DNA of 64,000 nucleotides from Cyanobium sp. C1_MAG_00004 (GTDB lineage Bacteria > Cyanobacteriota > Cyanobacteriia > PCC-6307 > Cyanobiaceae), in the NCBI GenBank assembly GCA_027486935.1, contig JAIXOF010000052.1:1-64000 (forward strand), given 5' to 3'. The translations under genes were made by a program, and so were the position numbers. Under the pieces are notes generated by a model. It worked only from the letters and a program-made list of their open reading frames with translations. It made no database searches and had not been told where the DNA came from. Shown here one piece after another: positions 26,158 to 37,005 of the stretch. The first letter of the stretch is position 1. The number at the start of each line of letters is the position of its first letter.

Positions 26158-27180
26158 TCAACAGCCCCTGCCGCCGCAGCGCTGAAGCCAGGGTTGCACC
26201 AGAGCCTGGGCGTGCTCCAGCGCTGGGGGCCACAGCGCTGGACAATCGAGCAGCCGCCGGCCCTGGCCATGGGCGGCCTGCAGCCAGGGTTGCAAGCGCC
26301 GACGCGCCTCACCACCAAACGCCACACCAGCCACACCAGAGTCCGGCTCCAGTAACCCCAAAGTGTGCCCATTGGTCCCGCCGGCGAGCTGCAAGGGGCC
26401 TGGGGGTGCCAGGGATCGCACCTGCGACAGCAAGCGGACGGCCACCCGCGCTGCCCCGCGCCCAAGATCACCGCTCATGGGCCGCCCGTCGAGCTGCCAC
26501 AGGGGGCGAAAGCCCGCCTCGCGCAGTCGGTCGAACCGCTGCCAAAGGTGTTCGCCAAGCGCTGGTGCCCCACCGGCTTCGGCGCCCATGCTGACGGCAA
26601 GACGCTGCAAGGGCACACCACTGGCAACCAGCTGGCCAAGCCGATCGGCGAATCCCCCGTCCCTGCCGGCCTGGCAATGCAACTCGATCGCGTCAGGACG
26701 AATATCCGCCAACAGGGCCGGCACGGAGCCGGCCGCCAGCACCTGAGAGCGCTCCTCAATCAAGCCATACGGGCAGGCGGGCAGGCAGCGCCCACAGCCG
26801 TAACAACGATCGGCCAGCACACCCGCAGCGCCGGTTGCTGCCAAGCCGATGGCCAGTGCCGGACAGGCCTGCTCACAGGGACGACGGCAGGCGGGGGGGC
26901 AACGCTCTGGATCGAACCAGGCCTTGCGAAAATGGGGGTCAGGTCCGTCGCTGAGGCTGACCATCAACCAGGGGACTGAACTGCCACGCTCTGCAGCCCA
27001 GGCCATGCCACGCCTGACAGCGCCGACCACGGCGGCATCGGCGGCAGCGTCGATGCAATGAACGCCCGCCAGGCTGTACAGGCCAGCCAGATCCTCGATG
27101 GCGGCTAGGTCCTGATTGCTGGCACCGCAGATCAGCTTGACCCACTGGCCCTGGGCCAGGGCCTGCTCAGGCGGCGACAA
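26158..27180 (-). CDS. ldpA: LdpA, Fe-S protein of circadian input
   Basis: Light-dependent period protein; in Synechococcus elongatus LdpA senses redox state and adjusts clock period, and co-purifies with clock-associated proteins. 340 residues: [19 protein letters not shown] near the start, then two 4Fe-4S binding motifs, [14 protein letters not shown] (about 88-102) and [12 protein letters not shown] (about 122-134), and a long C-terminal region. No ATG precedes the conserved N-terminus, so the TTG at 27180 is chosen; it overlaps the 3' end of ndhN by 14 nt, implying translational coupling. Confidence 0.88.
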   Translation of the reverse strand: MSPPEQALAQGQWVKLICGASNQDLAAIEDLAGLYSLAGVHCIDAAADAAVVGAVRRGMAWAAERGSSVPWLMVSLSDGPDPHFRKAWFDPERCPPACRRPCEQACPALAIGLAATGAAGVLADRCYGCGRCLPACPYGLIEERSQVLAAGSVPALLADIRPDAIELHCQAGRDGGFADRLGQLVASGVPLQRLAVSMGAEAGGAPALGEHLWQRFDRLREAGFRPLWQLDGRPMSGDLGRGAARVAVRLLSQVRSLAPPGPLQLAGGTNGHTLGLLEPDSGVAGVAFGGEARRRLQPWLQAAHGQGRRLLDCPALWPPALEHAQALVQPWLQRCGGRGC

Positions 27181-27628
27181 GCTCCTCGAGCGGCCGCCAG
27201 CGCAGGGCCCGGGCACCGCCCATCTCAACCACAAGCCGCAGCCGGGGCTCGCGACGGGTCAAAGCCACAAGGGACGCCAGTTCGGCGTTCGAGAGCACCT
27301 GGCCTTCCAGAATCCAGAGCACAACCGGTGCATCACCATCCAGCAGGGCCCCCAGCTGGGGCATAACCCGCTGAACCTCGCCGACGGCGGCACCGCGTCC
27401 GACGCTCTGATGGCCGAGATGGGGCGGCCGCACACCATGCAATTGCAAGAGGTAGGCCTCAGGGTCACCCAAACCCCGGGCCGACGTGATCTGGGCCCGA
27501 TAGCCTGCGGCCCTCAACCGGCGCAGCAGGCGGGTCTCGGCGCCGCCTTCCAGTGGCGCATAAAAGGCCAAAGCTCCAGCGCGCTCCAGGTCCTGCCTGA
27601 ATTCACGACCAGAGAGCAGGAGAGGCAT
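27167..27628 (-). CDS. ndhN: NDH-1 complex subunit N
   Basis: Cyanobacteria/chloroplast-specific peripheral subunit of the thylakoid NDH-1 complex used in respiration and cyclic electron flow. 153 residues, full length, with [42 protein letters not shown] and [14 protein letters not shown]. First gene of the ndhN-ldpA pair, divergent from the ribosomal protein cluster across a 519-nt spacer. Confidence 0.94.
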   Translation of the reverse strand: MPLLLSGREFRQDLERAGALAFYAPLEGGAETRLLRRLRAAGYRAQITSARGLGDPEAYLLQLHGVRPPHLGHQSVGRGAAVGEVQRVMPQLGALLDGDAPVVLWILEGQVLSNAELASLVALTRREPRLRLVVEMGGARALRWRPLEELVAA

Positions 27629-28147
27629 TGCCGGCTAAAGCTGTGCTGCATGCAGTCTGGCAGCTTGCGGCGGGCGTCGGTCAGGCACGAACACATCAGC
27701 CTCGACGACCAGACATTAAGCGTCATGTCGTGTTGTATGGTTGTTTGCTGTTCTGTTGATTCGTGCCCGTCCGCTAGCCGGGCCTCCGAAACGCAGAACA
27801 CGGTCACCAGTGGTGGTGGCCGTCCACGGCCAGCACGGTTTCACCACTTTCAAGTGGTCTGAAGTCCGTCGGGAAACTATCTGAACGCCTCCGCGCGGCA
27901 GCGAACTTCTGTTCCAAGCCTCGCGGATCCGGTCCAGTCAAGTCCCAGCCGCGCTGATCGGATCCGTTCTGATCGGTCTTGCTAGCTCCTTGGCATTGCC
28001 ATTACAAGGCTGTCCGCCCGCGGACATCCTCGGCCAACAGTCCATGGTGAAGGCCTCAGGCCACGCAAGACCTCAGTCACGGAATGCGATCAGCAACCCG
28101 GTCGTTCTCGGACAACCGACTGTTCTGCTGGCGTCGTTCACCGTCTT
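27629..28147. promoter_or_regulatory. Divergent control region of ndhN and the rplC operon
   Basis: 519 nt with no supported gene. It must hold the promoters for ndhN-ldpA (leftward) and the ribosomal cluster (rightward). Visible structure: a 7-bp hairpin ACCACTT/AAGTGGT at 27843-27858, a GTCCGC/GCGGAC hairpin at 28012-28025, and a direct repeat CTGATCGG around 27954-27980. TATGGT at 27736-27741 is a possible -10 for the rightward unit, but no matching -35 was found. An mRNA leader with regulatory folding is plausible, not shown. Confidence 0.5.
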
Positions 28148-28795
28148 ATGTCAATCGGCATCCTCGGGAAGAAGCTGGGCATGTCCCAGTTCTTCGATGA
28201 AGAGGGCAGATCCATCCCGGTCACATTGATCGAGGCTGGCCCCTGCCGCATCACCCAGCTCAAGACCACCACCACCGACGGCTACAACGCCGTGCAGGTG
28301 GGTTTCGGCGAGATTCGCGAAAAGCTCGTCAACAAGCCCGCCAAGGGCCACCTTGCCAAGTCAGGCGCTGAGGTGCTGCGCCACCTCAAGGAGTACCGCG
28401 TCGACAGCGTTGACGGACTGGAACTCGGCAGCGATATCACGGTTTCGTCGTTTGAACCCGGCCAGAAGGTCGACGTCAGCGGCGACACCATGGGTCGGGG
28501 ATTTGCCGGCTACCAGAAGCGCCACGGCTTCAGCCGCGGTCCCATGACCCACGGTTCCAAGAACCACCGCGAACCGGGTTCCACCGGCGCCGGCACTACG
28601 CCTGGTCGGGTCTACCCCGGCAAGCGCATGGCCGGTCGCTACGGCGGCAAGCAGACCACCACCCGTGCCCTCACGGTTCTGAAGGTGGATGTCGAGCGCA
28701 ACCTGCTGGTGGTGAAAGGCTCGGTTCCCGGCAAGCCAGGCGCCCTGCTGAACATCAGCCCGGCGAAGCGGGTTGGCGACAAAACCGCTAGCTGA
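28148..28795 (+). CDS. rplC: 50S ribosomal protein L3
   Basis: Early-assembly 23S rRNA-binding protein near the peptidyl transferase centre. 215 residues with [18 protein letters not shown] and the extended loop motif [19 protein letters not shown], which reaches the catalytic centre. First gene of the long cluster: S10, which precedes L3 in E. coli, is not here. Confidence 0.98.
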   Translation: MSIGILGKKLGMSQFFDEEGRSIPVTLIEAGPCRITQLKTTTTDGYNAVQVGFGEIREKLVNKPAKGHLAKSGAEVLRHLKEYRVDSVDGLELGSDITVSSFEPGQKVDVSGDTMGRGFAGYQKRHGFSRGPMTHGSKNHREPGSTGAGTTPGRVYPGKRMAGRYGGKQTTTRALTVLKVDVERNLLVVKGSVPGKPGALLNISPAKRVGDKTAS

Positions 28796-28809
28796 GGAGA
28801 GAACAGAAC

Positions 28810-29445
28810 ATGGCTGACTGTGTGATTCGCGATTGGCAAGGGAAGGAGGCCGGCAAGGCCGCCCTTGACCTCAAGGTCGCCAAGGAGACTTCGGCGAACG
28901 ATCTGGTGCACCGCGCGGTGGTGCGTCAACTGGCCCATGCCCGTCAGGGAACCGCCAGCACTCTCACCCGCGCTGAGGTGGCCGGTGGTGGCCGCAAGCC
29001 CTACAAACAGAAAGGGACCGGCCGGGCAAGGCAGGGTTCGATCCGCACACCCCTGCGTCCAGGTGGTGGTGTGGTGTTCGGACCCAAGCCTCGCAGCTAC
29101 AGCCTGGCGATGAACCGCAAGGAACGTCGTCTCGCCCTGCGGACGGCCCTGATGAGCCGCATTGACGACATCATCGTGGTCAAGGGGTTTGGAGCGGACC
29201 TCCAATCTCCAAAAACCAAGGAAATCACCGCCGCCCTCAGCCGCTTCGGGATCGAAGACGGTGTGAAGGTTCTGGTGATCCTTGACAACGCTTCAGAGGC
29301 TGTGCGCCTGTCGGTGCGCAACCTCCAGGCCGTGAAGCTGATCGCCGCCGATCAGCTCAACGTGTTCGATCTGCTCAATGCACGCAAGCTCGTGCTGAGC
29401 GAGGAAGCACTTGCAAAGATTCAGGAGGTCTACGGCGATGGCTGA
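28810..29445 (+). CDS. rplD: 50S ribosomal protein L4
   Basis: Lines the exit tunnel. 211 residues with the long loop [19 protein letters not shown] that contacts the tunnel. A good ribosome binding site (GAGGAGAGAA) precedes the ATG. The 3' end overlaps rplW by 8 nt. In E. coli L4 represses its operon; no leader evidence for this was found here. Confidence 0.98.
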   Translation: MADCVIRDWQGKEAGKAALDLKVAKETSANDLVHRAVVRQLAHARQGTASTLTRAEVAGGGRKPYKQKGTGRARQGSIRTPLRPGGGVVFGPKPRSYSLAMNRKERRLALRTALMSRIDDIIVVKGFGADLQSPKTKEITAALSRFGIEDGVKVLVILDNASEAVRLSVRNLQAVKLIAADQLNVFDLLNARKLVLSEEALAKIQEVYGDG

Positions 29446-29740
29446 ACGTTTTGCAGGGAGGTTGGCGGATGTGATCCGCAAGCCCCTGATCACTGAGAAG
29501 GCCACCCGGGCCCTCGAGCTGAACCAGTACACCTTTGAGGTTGACCATCGCGCTGCCAAGCCAGACATCAAGGCTGCGGTCGAAGCGATGTTCGAAGTCA
29601 AGGTGGTCGGCGTCAGCACCATGAATCCGCCACGCCGCAGTCGGCGGGTCGGACGCTTCGCCGGCAAGCGCGCCCAGGTCAAGAAGGCCGTGGTTCGCCT
29701 GGCCGAGGGCAGCGCAATCCAGCTGTTCCCTGAGTCCTGA
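29438..29740 (+). CDS. rplW: 50S ribosomal protein L23
   Basis: Tunnel-exit protein and docking site for trigger factor and SRP. 100 residues with [23 protein letters not shown] split by the usual helix, and the basic [15 protein letters not shown] loop. ATG 29438 lies inside the end of rplD; the open frame nine codons further upstream is not needed. Confidence 0.97.
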   Translation: MAERFAGRLADVIRKPLITEKATRALELNQYTFEVDHRAAKPDIKAAVEAMFEVKVVGVSTMNPPRRSRRVGRFAGKRAQVKKAVVRLAEGSAIQLFPES

Positions 29741-29755
29741 GGGGTCTGAAACGAC

Positions 29756-30619
29756 ATGGCAATCCGCAATTACCGTCCCATCACCCCCGGCACCCGCACC
29801 CGTGTCGCCAGTGACTTCAGCGAAGTCACTGGCCGCGGTCGCGAACGGGGACTGGTGGTCGCCAAACACCGCCGCAAGGGCCGTAACAACCGAGGTGTGA
29901 TCACCTGCCGCCACCGCGGTGGCGGTCACAAGCGCCTGTACCGCATCGTCGACTTCCGCCGGGACAAGCACGGTGTCGTCGCCAAGGTGGCTGCGATCCA
30001 CTACGACCCGCACCGCAATGCCCGTCTGGCCTTGCTCTTCTATGCCGATGGCGAGAAGCGCTACATCCTTGCCCCCGCAGGCATCGAGATTGGCCAACAG
30101 GTGGTTTCAGGTCCCGACTCGCCGATTGAAACCGGCAACGCGCTGCCTCTGCACGCCATTCCCCTCGGTTCGAACGTTCACAACGTTGAGCTGTACGCCG
30201 GGCGCGGCGGCCAGATGGTCCGCACCGCCGGTGCCAGCGCCCAGGTGATGGCCAAAGAAGGTGATTACGTCGCCCTCAAGCTCCCATCCACCGAAGTGCG
30301 TCTGGTGCGTCGCGAGTGCTACGCCACCCTCGGAGAGGTCGGCAACAGCGAGGTGCGTAACACCAGCCTGGGTAAGGCCGGACGCAAGCGTTGGCTTGGT
30401 CGACGGCCCGAAGTGCGCGGTTCAGTCATGAACCCCTGCGATCACCCCCACGGTGGTGGCGAGGGTCGCGCACCGATCGGCCGCAGTGGCCCTGTCACCC
30501 CCTGGGGCAAACCGGCCCTGGGTCTCAAAACCCGCAAGCGGAACAAGCCCAGCAATCGGTTTGTGCTGCGGAAACGTCGCCGCACCTCCAAGCGGAGCCG
30601 TGGCGGACGCGATTCCTGA
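29756..30619 (+). CDS. rplB: 50S ribosomal protein L2
   Basis: Universal 23S-binding protein needed for subunit association and peptidyl transfer. 287 residues; N-terminal [36 protein letters not shown], and the C-terminal catalytic-site loop [18 protein letters not shown]. Confidence 0.98.
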   Translation: MAIRNYRPITPGTRTRVASDFSEVTGRGRERGLVVAKHRRKGRNNRGVITCRHRGGGHKRLYRIVDFRRDKHGVVAKVAAIHYDPHRNARLALLFYADGEKRYILAPAGIEIGQQVVSGPDSPIETGNALPLHAIPLGSNVHNVELYAGRGGQMVRTAGASAQVMAKEGDYVALKLPSTEVRLVRRECYATLGEVGNSEVRNTSLGKAGRKRWLGRRPEVRGSVMNPCDHPHGGGEGRAPIGRSGPVTPWGKPALGLKTRKRNKPSNRFVLRKRRRTSKRSRGGRDS

Positions 30620-30654
30620 TGAACCACACCGCTTTGCTCACCGCCTGAACCGCC

Positions 30655-30930
30655 ATGGGACGTTCACTTAAAAAAGGCCCCTTTGTTGCTGACAGCCTGC
30701 TTCGCAAGGTTGAAAAGCAGAATGCCGCCGACGACAAGTCGGTCATCAAGACCTGGTCGCGGGCCTCGACCATCCTGCCGATGATGATCGGCCACACCAT
30801 TGCCGTTCACAACGGCAAGAGCCACGTACCTGTGTACGTGACCGAACAGATGGTGGGTCACAAGCTGGGCGAATTCGCGCCCACCCGCACCTTCAAGGGC
30901 CACATCAAGGACAAGAAAGGAGGACGCTGA
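30655..30930 (+). CDS. rpsS: 30S ribosomal protein S19
   Basis: Head protein of the small subunit, partner of S13. 91 residues beginning [16 protein letters not shown], with [23 protein letters not shown] around the middle (split over two blocks). It starts 35 nt after rplB and 4 nt before rplV. Confidence 0.98.
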   Translation: MGRSLKKGPFVADSLLRKVEKQNAADDKSVIKTWSRASTILPMMIGHTIAVHNGKSHVPVYVTEQMVGHKLGEFAPTRTFKGHIKDKKGGR

Positions 30931-30934
30931 CGCA

Positions 30935-31288
30935 ATGGCTAACAGCTCTACCAACCAGGCCCTCGCCCACGGCCGCTTCATCCGCGGCTCAGCCTCCAAG
31001 GTGCGCCGTGTGCTCGACCAGATCCGTGGCCGCAGCTACCGCGAGGCCCTGATCATGCTCGAGTTCATGCCTTACCGCTCGACCGGGCCGATCACCAAGG
31101 TGCTTCGCAGCGCCGTGGCCAACGCCGAACACAATCTCGGCATGGATCCGGGCTCTCTGGTGATCAGCCAGGCCTGGGCCGACATGGGCCCTTCGATGAA
31201 GCGATTCAGGCCCCGGGCTCAGGGCCGGGCCTACGCCATCAAGAAACAGACCTGCCACATCAGCATTGCTGTGGCTCCTTCCACCTGA
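30935..31288 (+). CDS. rplV: 50S ribosomal protein L22
   Basis: Exit-tunnel protein whose hairpin narrows the tunnel. 117 residues: [20 protein letters not shown]-type N-terminus (here [16 protein letters not shown]), [20 protein letters not shown] and the extended hairpin [16 protein letters not shown]. Confidence 0.98.
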   Translation: MANSSTNQALAHGRFIRGSASKVRRVLDQIRGRSYREALIMLEFMPYRSTGPITKVLRSAVANAEHNLGMDPGSLVISQAWADMGPSMKRFRPRAQGRAYAIKKQTCHISIAVAPST

Positions 31289-31307
31289 TCCCCGAGGACA
31301 CCGACTG

Positions 31308-32036
31308 ATGGGACACAAGATCCATCCAACCGGCCTGCGCCTGGGGATCACCCAGGACCACCGCTCCCGTTGGTACGCACCAAGCAAGACCTATCCGACC
31401 CTCCTTCAGGAGGACGATCGGATTCGCAAATTCGTCCACAAGAAATACGCCGCAGCCGGCATCAGCGACGTGCTGATTGCCCGCAAAGCAGACCAGCTTG
31501 AGGTCGAACTCAAGACCGCACGCCCCGGTGTGCTGGTCGGACGTCAGGGAAGTGGCATCGAAGAGCTGCGCACTGGCATTCAGAAGACCCTTGGCGATGC
31601 CAATCGCCAGATCCGCATCAACGTCGTTGAAGTGGAGCGGGTGGATGCCGATGCCTATCTGCTGGCCGAATACATCGGCCAGCAGCTCGAAAAACGCGTG
31701 GCTTTTCGCCGGGTGATGCGCATGGCTGTGCAGCGCGCCCAGCGAGCCGGTGTGCTCGGACTCAAGATCATGGTCGCCGGCCGCCTCAATGGCGCCGAGA
31801 TCGCCCGCACCGAATGGACCCGCGAGGGTCGCGTTCCCCTGCACACCCTGCGGGCTGACATCGACTACGCCACCAAGGTGGCCAGCACCACCTATGGGGT
31901 GCTGGGTATCAAGGTGTGGGTGTTCAAAGGTGAAGTGCTCCCCGGCCAGACCGACAAGGTCCCCGTCGGTGGTGCACCCCAGCGCCGGACCAGCCGCCGG
32001 CCCCAACAGTTTGAAGACCGCTCCAACGAGGAGTGA
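31308..32036 (+). CDS. rpsC: 30S ribosomal protein S3
   Basis: mRNA entry-channel protein. 242 residues: [18 protein letters not shown] domain with [17 protein letters not shown], and C-terminal [12 protein letters not shown]. The ATG at 31308 is used; the frame is open 14 codons upstream into rplV but lacks similarity. Confidence 0.98.
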   Translation: MGHKIHPTGLRLGITQDHRSRWYAPSKTYPTLLQEDDRIRKFVHKKYAAAGISDVLIARKADQLEVELKTARPGVLVGRQGSGIEELRTGIQKTLGDANRQIRINVVEVERVDADAYLLAEYIGQQLEKRVAFRRVMRMAVQRAQRAGVLGLKIMVAGRLNGAEIARTEWTREGRVPLHTLRADIDYATKVASTTYGVLGIKVWVFKGEVLPGQTDKVPVGGAPQRRTSRRPQQFEDRSNEE

Positions 32037-32052
32037 TCAGGAGGCCTGAACC

Positions 32053-32499
32053 ATGCTGAGTCCAAGACGCGTCAAATTCCGCAAGCAACAGCGGGGCCGC
32101 ATGCGCGGCATCGCCACCCGTGGCAACACCATCGCCTTCGGGGAGTTTGCTCTTCAAGCCCAGGAGTGCGGCTGGATCACCTCGAGACAGATCGAGGCGA
32201 GCCGTCGTGCCATGACCCGCTACGTCAAGCGGGGCGGCAAGATCTGGATCCGGATTTTTCCGGACAAGCCCGTCACCATGCGCCCTGCGGAAACCCGCAT
32301 GGGTTCCGGTAAGGGCAACCCCGAGTTCTGGGTGGCTGTGATCAAACCCGGCCGCATCCTCTTCGAGATGGGCGGCCCTGACATCACCCCCGAGATTGCT
32401 CGTGAGGCCATGCGCCTGGCGCAGTACAAGCTGCCCGTCAAAACCAAATTCCTGACCCTGGAGGATCAGGAAACCCTTGCTACCGCAGTGGAGTCCTGA
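32053..32499 (+). CDS. rplP: 50S ribosomal protein L16
   Basis: 148 residues, beginning [19 protein letters not shown], with [10 protein letters not shown]-type block (here [20 protein letters not shown]) and [15 protein letters not shown]. Contacts the A-site tRNA elbow. Typical S3-L16-L29 order. Confidence 0.98.
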   Translation: MLSPRRVKFRKQQRGRMRGIATRGNTIAFGEFALQAQECGWITSRQIEASRRAMTRYVKRGGKIWIRIFPDKPVTMRPAETRMGSGKGNPEFWVAVIKPGRILFEMGGPDITPEIAREAMRLAQYKLPVKTKFLTLEDQETLATAVES

Positions 32500-32501
32500 C
32501 C

Positions 32502-32726
32502 ATGGCCCGCCCATCCATCGCCGATGCGCGCAAGCTCAACGACGGCGAAATCACCGCTCAGATTGACGCCACCCGGCGCGAACTGTTCACTCTTCGCTTC
32601 GAGCAGGCCACCCGCCGTCTCGAGAACCCTCACCGGTTCCAGCAGGCCAGGCTCAAGTTGGCCCATCTGATGACCGTCCAGAGCGAGCGGCAACGCGAAG
32701 CCTCTGCGGCCCCTTCAGCTTCCTGA
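32502..32726 (+). CDS. rpmC: 50S ribosomal protein L29
   Basis: 74 residues, two-helix protein at the tunnel exit: [36 protein letters not shown]. Begins 2 nt after the rplP stop. Confidence 0.96.
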   Translation: MARPSIADARKLNDGEITAQIDATRRELFTLRFEQATRRLENPHRFQQARLKLAHLMTVQSERQREASAAPSAS

Positions 32727-32742
32727 TCCCCCCGCCCTTCCC

Positions 32743-32994
32743 ATGGCAACCAAGGAACGGGTCTGCACTGTCGTCAGCGACAAGATGGACAAAACGGTGG
32801 TTGTGGCGGTGGAAAACCGCTTCCCCCATCCCATCTATCAAAAGACGGTCAGCCGCACCCAGCGCTACAAAGTCCACGACGAAGCCAACACCTGCAAGGT
32901 GGGCGATCGCGTGCGCATCACCGAAACCAGGCCGCTCAGCCGCACCAAGCGCTGGACTGTGGCCGAGGTGCTTTCCACCTCCACCAGCAGCTGA
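32743..32994 (+). CDS. rpsQ: 30S ribosomal protein S17
   Basis: 83 residues, OB-fold primary 16S binder: GVV-type start [57 protein letters not shown]. Confidence 0.97.
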   Translation: MATKERVCTVVSDKMDKTVVVAVENRFPHPIYQKTVSRTQRYKVHDEANTCKVGDRVRITETRPLSRTKRWTVAEVLSTSTSS

Positions 32995-33007
32995 GGAGGC
33001 ACGACCA

Positions 33008-33373
33008 ATGATTCAACAGGAAACCTTCCTCAATGTCGCTGACAACAGCGGCGCCAAGCGCATCCAGTGCATCCGGGTGCTGGGCACCAACCGTCGCTAC
33101 GCCCACGTGGGTGACGTGATCGTGGCTGCCGTCAAGGACGCGATGCCCAACATGGGCGTCAAGAAGTCAGACGTGGTCAAAGCCGTGGTGGTGCGCACCA
33201 AGGCCACCCTGCGACGCGAGACCGGCAACTCGATCCGCTTCGATGACAACGCCGCTGTGATCCTGGGGAACGACAACAACCCCAAGGGAACCAGGGTGTT
33301 TGGCCCGGTGGCCCGCGAACTGCGCGAGCGCAATTTCACCAAGATCGTGTCCCTCGCTCCGGAGGTGATCTGA
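33008..33373 (+). CDS. rplN: 50S ribosomal protein L14
   Basis: 121 residues: [20 protein letters not shown] (signature start), [39 protein letters not shown]. Lies at the subunit interface. ATG 33008 follows a GAGGAGG-like ribosome binding site. Confidence 0.98.
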   Translation: MIQQETFLNVADNSGAKRIQCIRVLGTNRRYAHVGDVIVAAVKDAMPNMGVKKSDVVKAVVVRTKATLRRETGNSIRFDDNAAVILGNDNNPKGTRVFGPVARELRERNFTKIVSLAPEVI

Positions 33374-33374
33374 G

Positions 33375-33731
33375 ATGGCGACTGCAACACCTCGGGCCAA
33401 AACCCCAGAGCGCACCAAAATGCGCATCAAGAAGGGCGACACCGTGCAGGTGATCGCCGGTAAGGACAAGGGCAAGACCGGTGAGGTTCTGCGCACCCTG
33501 CCTTACGAGAACCGCGTTGTGGTGCAGGGCATCAATCTGCGCACCCGCCACGTCAAACCCACCCAGGAGGGTGAGACCGGCCGGATCGTCACCGAGGAAG
33601 CATCACTCCATGCCTCCAACGTGATGATCTATTCCACCAGCAAGCAGGTCGCCAGCCGCGTCGAGATCGTCGTCGAAAAAGACGGCACCAAGAAGCGGCG
33701 TCTGAAAAAGACCGGAGAAGTTCTGGACTGA
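33375..33731 (+). CDS. rplX: 50S ribosomal protein L24
   Basis: 118 residues with the KOW motif [20 protein letters not shown] and [19 protein letters not shown]. Fifteen residues precede the usual start (MRIKKGDTV at residue 16); the ATG at 33375, one nucleotide past the rplN stop, is favoured by position, but the internal ATG is possible. A 106-nt spacer without visible features follows. Confidence 0.96.
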   Translation: MATATPRAKTPERTKMRIKKGDTVQVIAGKDKGKTGEVLRTLPYENRVVVQGINLRTRHVKPTQEGETGRIVTEEASLHASNVMIYSTSKQVASRVEIVVEKDGTKKRRLKKTGEVLD

Positions 33732-33837
33732 CCTTCTGACGGCCAGCACCAGGCGCCATTCTTCGCCCAATCCCGACCACTGAACCCACTCTCGTCCGCC
33801 TTCTGACCCAGCCCAGAAGCGCAACCCCTCCCCGCCC

Positions 33838-34377
33838 ATGTCACTGAAACAGCGCTATCGGGAGACGATCCAGCCCAAGCTGCTCAAGGATCTCAGTCTC
33901 TCCAACATCCACGAAGTCCCCAAGGTGGTGAAAGTCACCGTCAACAGGGGTCTGGGCGAAGCCGCCCAGAACGCCAAAGCCCTTGAGGCCTCCATTACCG
34001 AGCTGGCCACCATCACCGGCCAGAAGGTTGTGGTGACCAGGGCTAAGAAGGCCATCGCGGGCTTCAAGATCCGTACCGGCATGCCGATCGGCGTTGCCGT
34101 CACCCTGCGCGGTGACCGGATGTACGCCTTCCTGGAGCGTTTGATTCACCTGGCCCTGCCCCGTATCCGCGACTTCCGCGGGGTGAGTGCCAAAAGCTTT
34201 GACGGGCGAGGCAATTACACCCTCGGCATTCGTGAACAGATCATCTTCCCGGAGATCTCCTTCGACAAGATCGACGCGATCAGGGGGATGGACGTCACCA
34301 TCGTGACCACCGCCCGTAACGACGAAGAGGGCCGGGCCCTCCTCCGCGAGATGGGAATGCCGTTCCGCAGCAACTGA
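33838..34377 (+). CDS. rplE: 50S ribosomal protein L5
   Basis: 5S rRNA-binding protein contacting the P-site tRNA. 179 residues: [60 protein letters not shown]14, which follows L5 in E. coli, is absent; rpsH comes next. Confidence 0.98.
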   Translation: MSLKQRYRETIQPKLLKDLSLSNIHEVPKVVKVTVNRGLGEAAQNAKALEASITELATITGQKVVVTRAKKAIAGFKIRTGMPIGVAVTLRGDRMYAFLERLIHLALPRIRDFRGVSAKSFDGRGNYTLGIREQIIFPEISFDKIDAIRGMDVTIVTTARNDEEGRALLREMGMPFRSN

Positions 34378-34398
34378 GCCCTCTTCCGGACACGACAC

Positions 34399-34800
34399 AT
34401 GGCAAACCACGACCCGATTTCCGACATGCTCACCCGCATTCGCAATGCGAGTGAGAAGCGGCATGAAACCACCAAGATCCCGGCCTCCAGGCTGCTGCGC
34501 AACATCGCCAACGTGCTGCAGCAAGAGGGCTTTATCGCCGGCGTCAGCGAGGAGGGCGAAGGCATCCAACGGCAGCTGGTGCTCGAGCTGAAGTACAGCG
34601 GCAAGCACCGTCAACCGACGATTCGCTCCGTGCAGCGCGTCAGCAAGCCAGGCCTGCGCATCTACAAGAACACCCGCCAGCTCCCCAAGGTCCTTGGCGG
34701 CCTGGGTGTCGCCATCATCTCCACCTCAAAGGGAGTGATGAGCGACCGCGATGCCCGCAAGCAGGGCGTCGGCGGTGAAGTGCTCTGTTACATCTACTGA
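34399..34800 (+). CDS. rpsH: 30S ribosomal protein S8
   Basis: Central-domain 16S binder. 133 residues: [37 protein letters not shown], and the C-terminal [22 protein letters not shown]. Confidence 0.98.
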   Translation: MANHDPISDMLTRIRNASEKRHETTKIPASRLLRNIANVLQQEGFIAGVSEEGEGIQRQLVLELKYSGKHRQPTIRSVQRVSKPGLRIYKNTRQLPKVLGGLGVAIISTSKGVMSDRDARKQGVGGEVLCYIY

Positions 34801-34817
34801 TCCTGGGAGGTTGAACC

Positions 34818-35357
34818 ATGTCACGTATTGGTAAGTCACCGATTCCGATTCCGGACAAGGTGAGCGTCAGCCTCAACGGCCTCGACGTCACCGTCAAGGG
34901 ACCCAAAGGGGAGCTCAGCCGCACCCTGCCCGACGGAGTCGACATCGCCCAGGATGGCAATGTCCTGGTGGTCACCCCCAGCAGCACCAGCCGCCGTTCC
35001 CGCGAGCGTCACGGCCTGTGCCGCACCCTCGTCGCCAACATGGTCGAGGGCGTGAGCCAGGGCTACACCCGCAAGCTCGAGATCGTCGGCGTTGGTTACC
35101 GCGCTGCCGTTCAAGGCAAAAAGCTCGTGGTCAGCGCCGGTTACAGCCATCAGGTGGAGATGCTCCCCCCCGACGGCATCACCTTTGCTGTGGAGAACAA
35201 CACCAACGTGTTCGTCTCCGGTGCAGACAAGGAGCTCGTCGGCAATGAAGCCGCCAAGGTGCGGGCCATTCGCCCCCCTGAGCCCTACAAAGGCAAGGGC
35301 ATCAAGTATGAGGGTGAACGCATCCTGCGCAAGGCCGGTAAGACCGGTAAGAAATGA
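34818..35357 (+). CDS. rplF: 50S ribosomal protein L6
   Basis: 179 residues at the base of the L7/L12 stalk: [34 protein letters not shown], and the C-terminal [20 protein letters not shown]. Preceded by a GGGAGG ribosome binding site. Confidence 0.98.
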   Translation: MSRIGKSPIPIPDKVSVSLNGLDVTVKGPKGELSRTLPDGVDIAQDGNVLVVTPSSTSRRSRERHGLCRTLVANMVEGVSQGYTRKLEIVGVGYRAAVQGKKLVVSAGYSHQVEMLPPDGITFAVENNTNVFVSGADKELVGNEAAKVRAIRPPEPYKGKGIKYEGERILRKAGKTGKK

Positions 35358-35389
35358 GGTCTGCCTGAGCGTCGTCACTCCGTATTCCC

Positions 35390-35755
35390 ATGTCGTCCCT
35401 ATCCCGCAAACAGCAGACCCAGAAGCGTCACCGCCGCCTGCGTCGCAATCTCAGTGGCACCGCCGAACGTCCCCGTCTGGCTGTGTTCCGCTCCAACAAT
35501 CACATCTACGCCCAGGTCATCGACGACACTGCACAGAACACACTCTGTGCAGCGTCGACCCTCGACAAGGATCTGCGCGTTGATCTCAAGGCCAGCTCCA
35601 CCTGCGATGCCTCCATCGCAGTCGGTCAACTGGTCGCTAAACGTGCCCTGGCCAAGGGCATCTCCCAGGTGGTCTTCGATCGCGGCGGCAACCTGTACCA
35701 CGGCCGGGTCAAGGCCCTGGCTGACGCCGCCCGGGAAGCGGGCCTTCAGTTCTGA
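35390..35755 (+). CDS. rplR: 50S ribosomal protein L18
   Basis: 5S rRNA binder. 121 residues: basic start [38 protein letters not shown], and C-terminal [17 protein letters not shown]. Confidence 0.98.
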   Translation: MSSLSRKQQTQKRHRRLRRNLSGTAERPRLAVFRSNNHIYAQVIDDTAQNTLCAASTLDKDLRVDLKASSTCDASIAVGQLVAKRALAKGISQVVFDRGGNLYHGRVKALADAAREAGLQF

Positions 35756-35769
35756 TCCCTGCTCTCACC

Positions 35770-36423
35770 ATGACCGAATCCAACGATCAAGTTCTTTCGA
35801 ACGACATTCCGGCCGCTTCCGACGTCCCTGCAGCTGCCGAAGGGCAACAGGAGCGCCGTGGCGGACGCGGTGAGGGCCGCGGTGGCGACCGCCGTGGCGG
35901 TGGCCGGGGCCGCGACAACCGCCGCGGCGGCCAGGAGCGCGACTCCGAATGGCAGGAGCGGGTCGTCCAGATCCGCCGGGTCTCCAAAACCGTCAAAGGC
36001 GGCAAGAAGATGAGCTTCCGGGCCATCGTCATCGTCGGCAACGAGCGCGGCCAGGTGGGCGTGGGTGTCGGCAAGGCCGGTGATGTCATCGGTGCCGTGC
36101 GCAAAGGCGTTGCCGATGGCAAAAAGCACCTGGTCAAGGTGCCCCTGACCCGTCACAGCTCGATCCCGACGATCAGCAATGGACGTGATGGGGCCGCCAG
36201 TGTGCTGATCCGGCCGGCTGCACCGGGTACCGGTGTGATCGCCGGCGGCTCGATCCGTACCGTGCTTGAACTCGCCGGCATCAAGAACGTCCTGGCCAAG
36301 CGCCTGGGCTCCAAGACGCCGCTCAACAACGCCCGCGCAGCCATGGACGCCCTGTCCGCCCTGCGCACCCACAAGGAGACCGCCAAGGAGCGGGGCATCT
36401 CCCTCGAGCAGATCTACTCCTGA
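35770..36423 (+). CDS. rpsE: 30S ribosomal protein S5 with RG-rich N-terminal extension
   Basis: Fidelity protein at the mRNA entry site. 217 residues. The core begins near residue 60 ([20 protein letters not shown]) and includes [20 protein letters not shown]. Before it lies an extension of about 55 residues: a short acidic part and then an Arg/Gly-rich block (residues about 29-55, [19 protein letters not shown]) not present in E. coli S5. L30, which follows S5 in E. coli, is absent; rplO is next. Confidence 0.97.
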   Translation: MTESNDQVLSNDIPAASDVPAAAEGQQERRGGRGEGRGGDRRGGGRGRDNRRGGQERDSEWQERVVQIRRVSKTVKGGKKMSFRAIVIVGNERGQVGVGVGKAGDVIGAVRKGVADGKKHLVKVPLTRHSSIPTISNGRDGAASVLIRPAAPGTGVIAGGSIRTVLELAGIKNVLAKRLGSKTPLNNARAAMDALSALRTHKETAKERGISLEQIYS

Positions 36424-36433
36424 GGTCCCACCC

Positions 36434-36886
36434 ATGTCGCTCAATCTCCAGTCACTCAAGGCCAACCCCGGCGCACGGCGCCGCAAACTGCGCAAGGGAC
36501 GCGGCATCGCCGCGGGTCAGGGTGCCAGCTGCGGCTTCGGCATGCGTGGTCAGAAGTCCCGCTCGGGTCGTCCGACCCGCCCCGGCTTCGAAGGCGGCCA
36601 GATGCCCTTGTACCGCCGGGTGCCCAAGCTCAAGCACTTCCCCCTGATCAACCCCACGTCGTTCACTGTGATCAACGTGGCCAAGCTCGCCGACCTCAAG
36701 GCCGGCAGCACCGTCAGCCTGGATTCCCTCGTCAAGGACGGAATCGTGACCAGCCCTAAGCATCCCCTCAAGATCCTGGGCAGCGGTGAGCTCAACGTCA
36801 AACTGACCGTGCAAGCAGCCGCGTTCACAGCCAGCGCCCGGGCCAAGATCGAGGCCGCAGGCGGCACCTGCGAGATCACCGACTGA
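36434..36886 (+). CDS. rplO: 50S ribosomal protein L15
   Basis: 150 residues: [42 protein letters not shown] split at the loop, and [17 protein letters not shown] 36434 follows rpsE by 10 nt. It precedes secY as in most bacteria. Confidence 0.98.
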   Translation: MSLNLQSLKANPGARRRKLRKGRGIAAGQGASCGFGMRGQKSRSGRPTRPGFEGGQMPLYRRVPKLKHFPLINPTSFTVINVAKLADLKAGSTVSLDSLVKDGIVTSPKHPLKILGSGELNVKLTVQAAAFTASARAKIEAAGGTCEITD

Positions 36887-37005
36887 ACGGCGGACTGCCC
36901 GCCGACCTATGGTCATAGCCGCCTGCCGGAGCTTCAGCCCCGGCAAGCGGCTTTTTGCTGGACGCCGCGCAGCACGGCGTCAGTCAACCTCTGCCACCGA
37001 ACACC

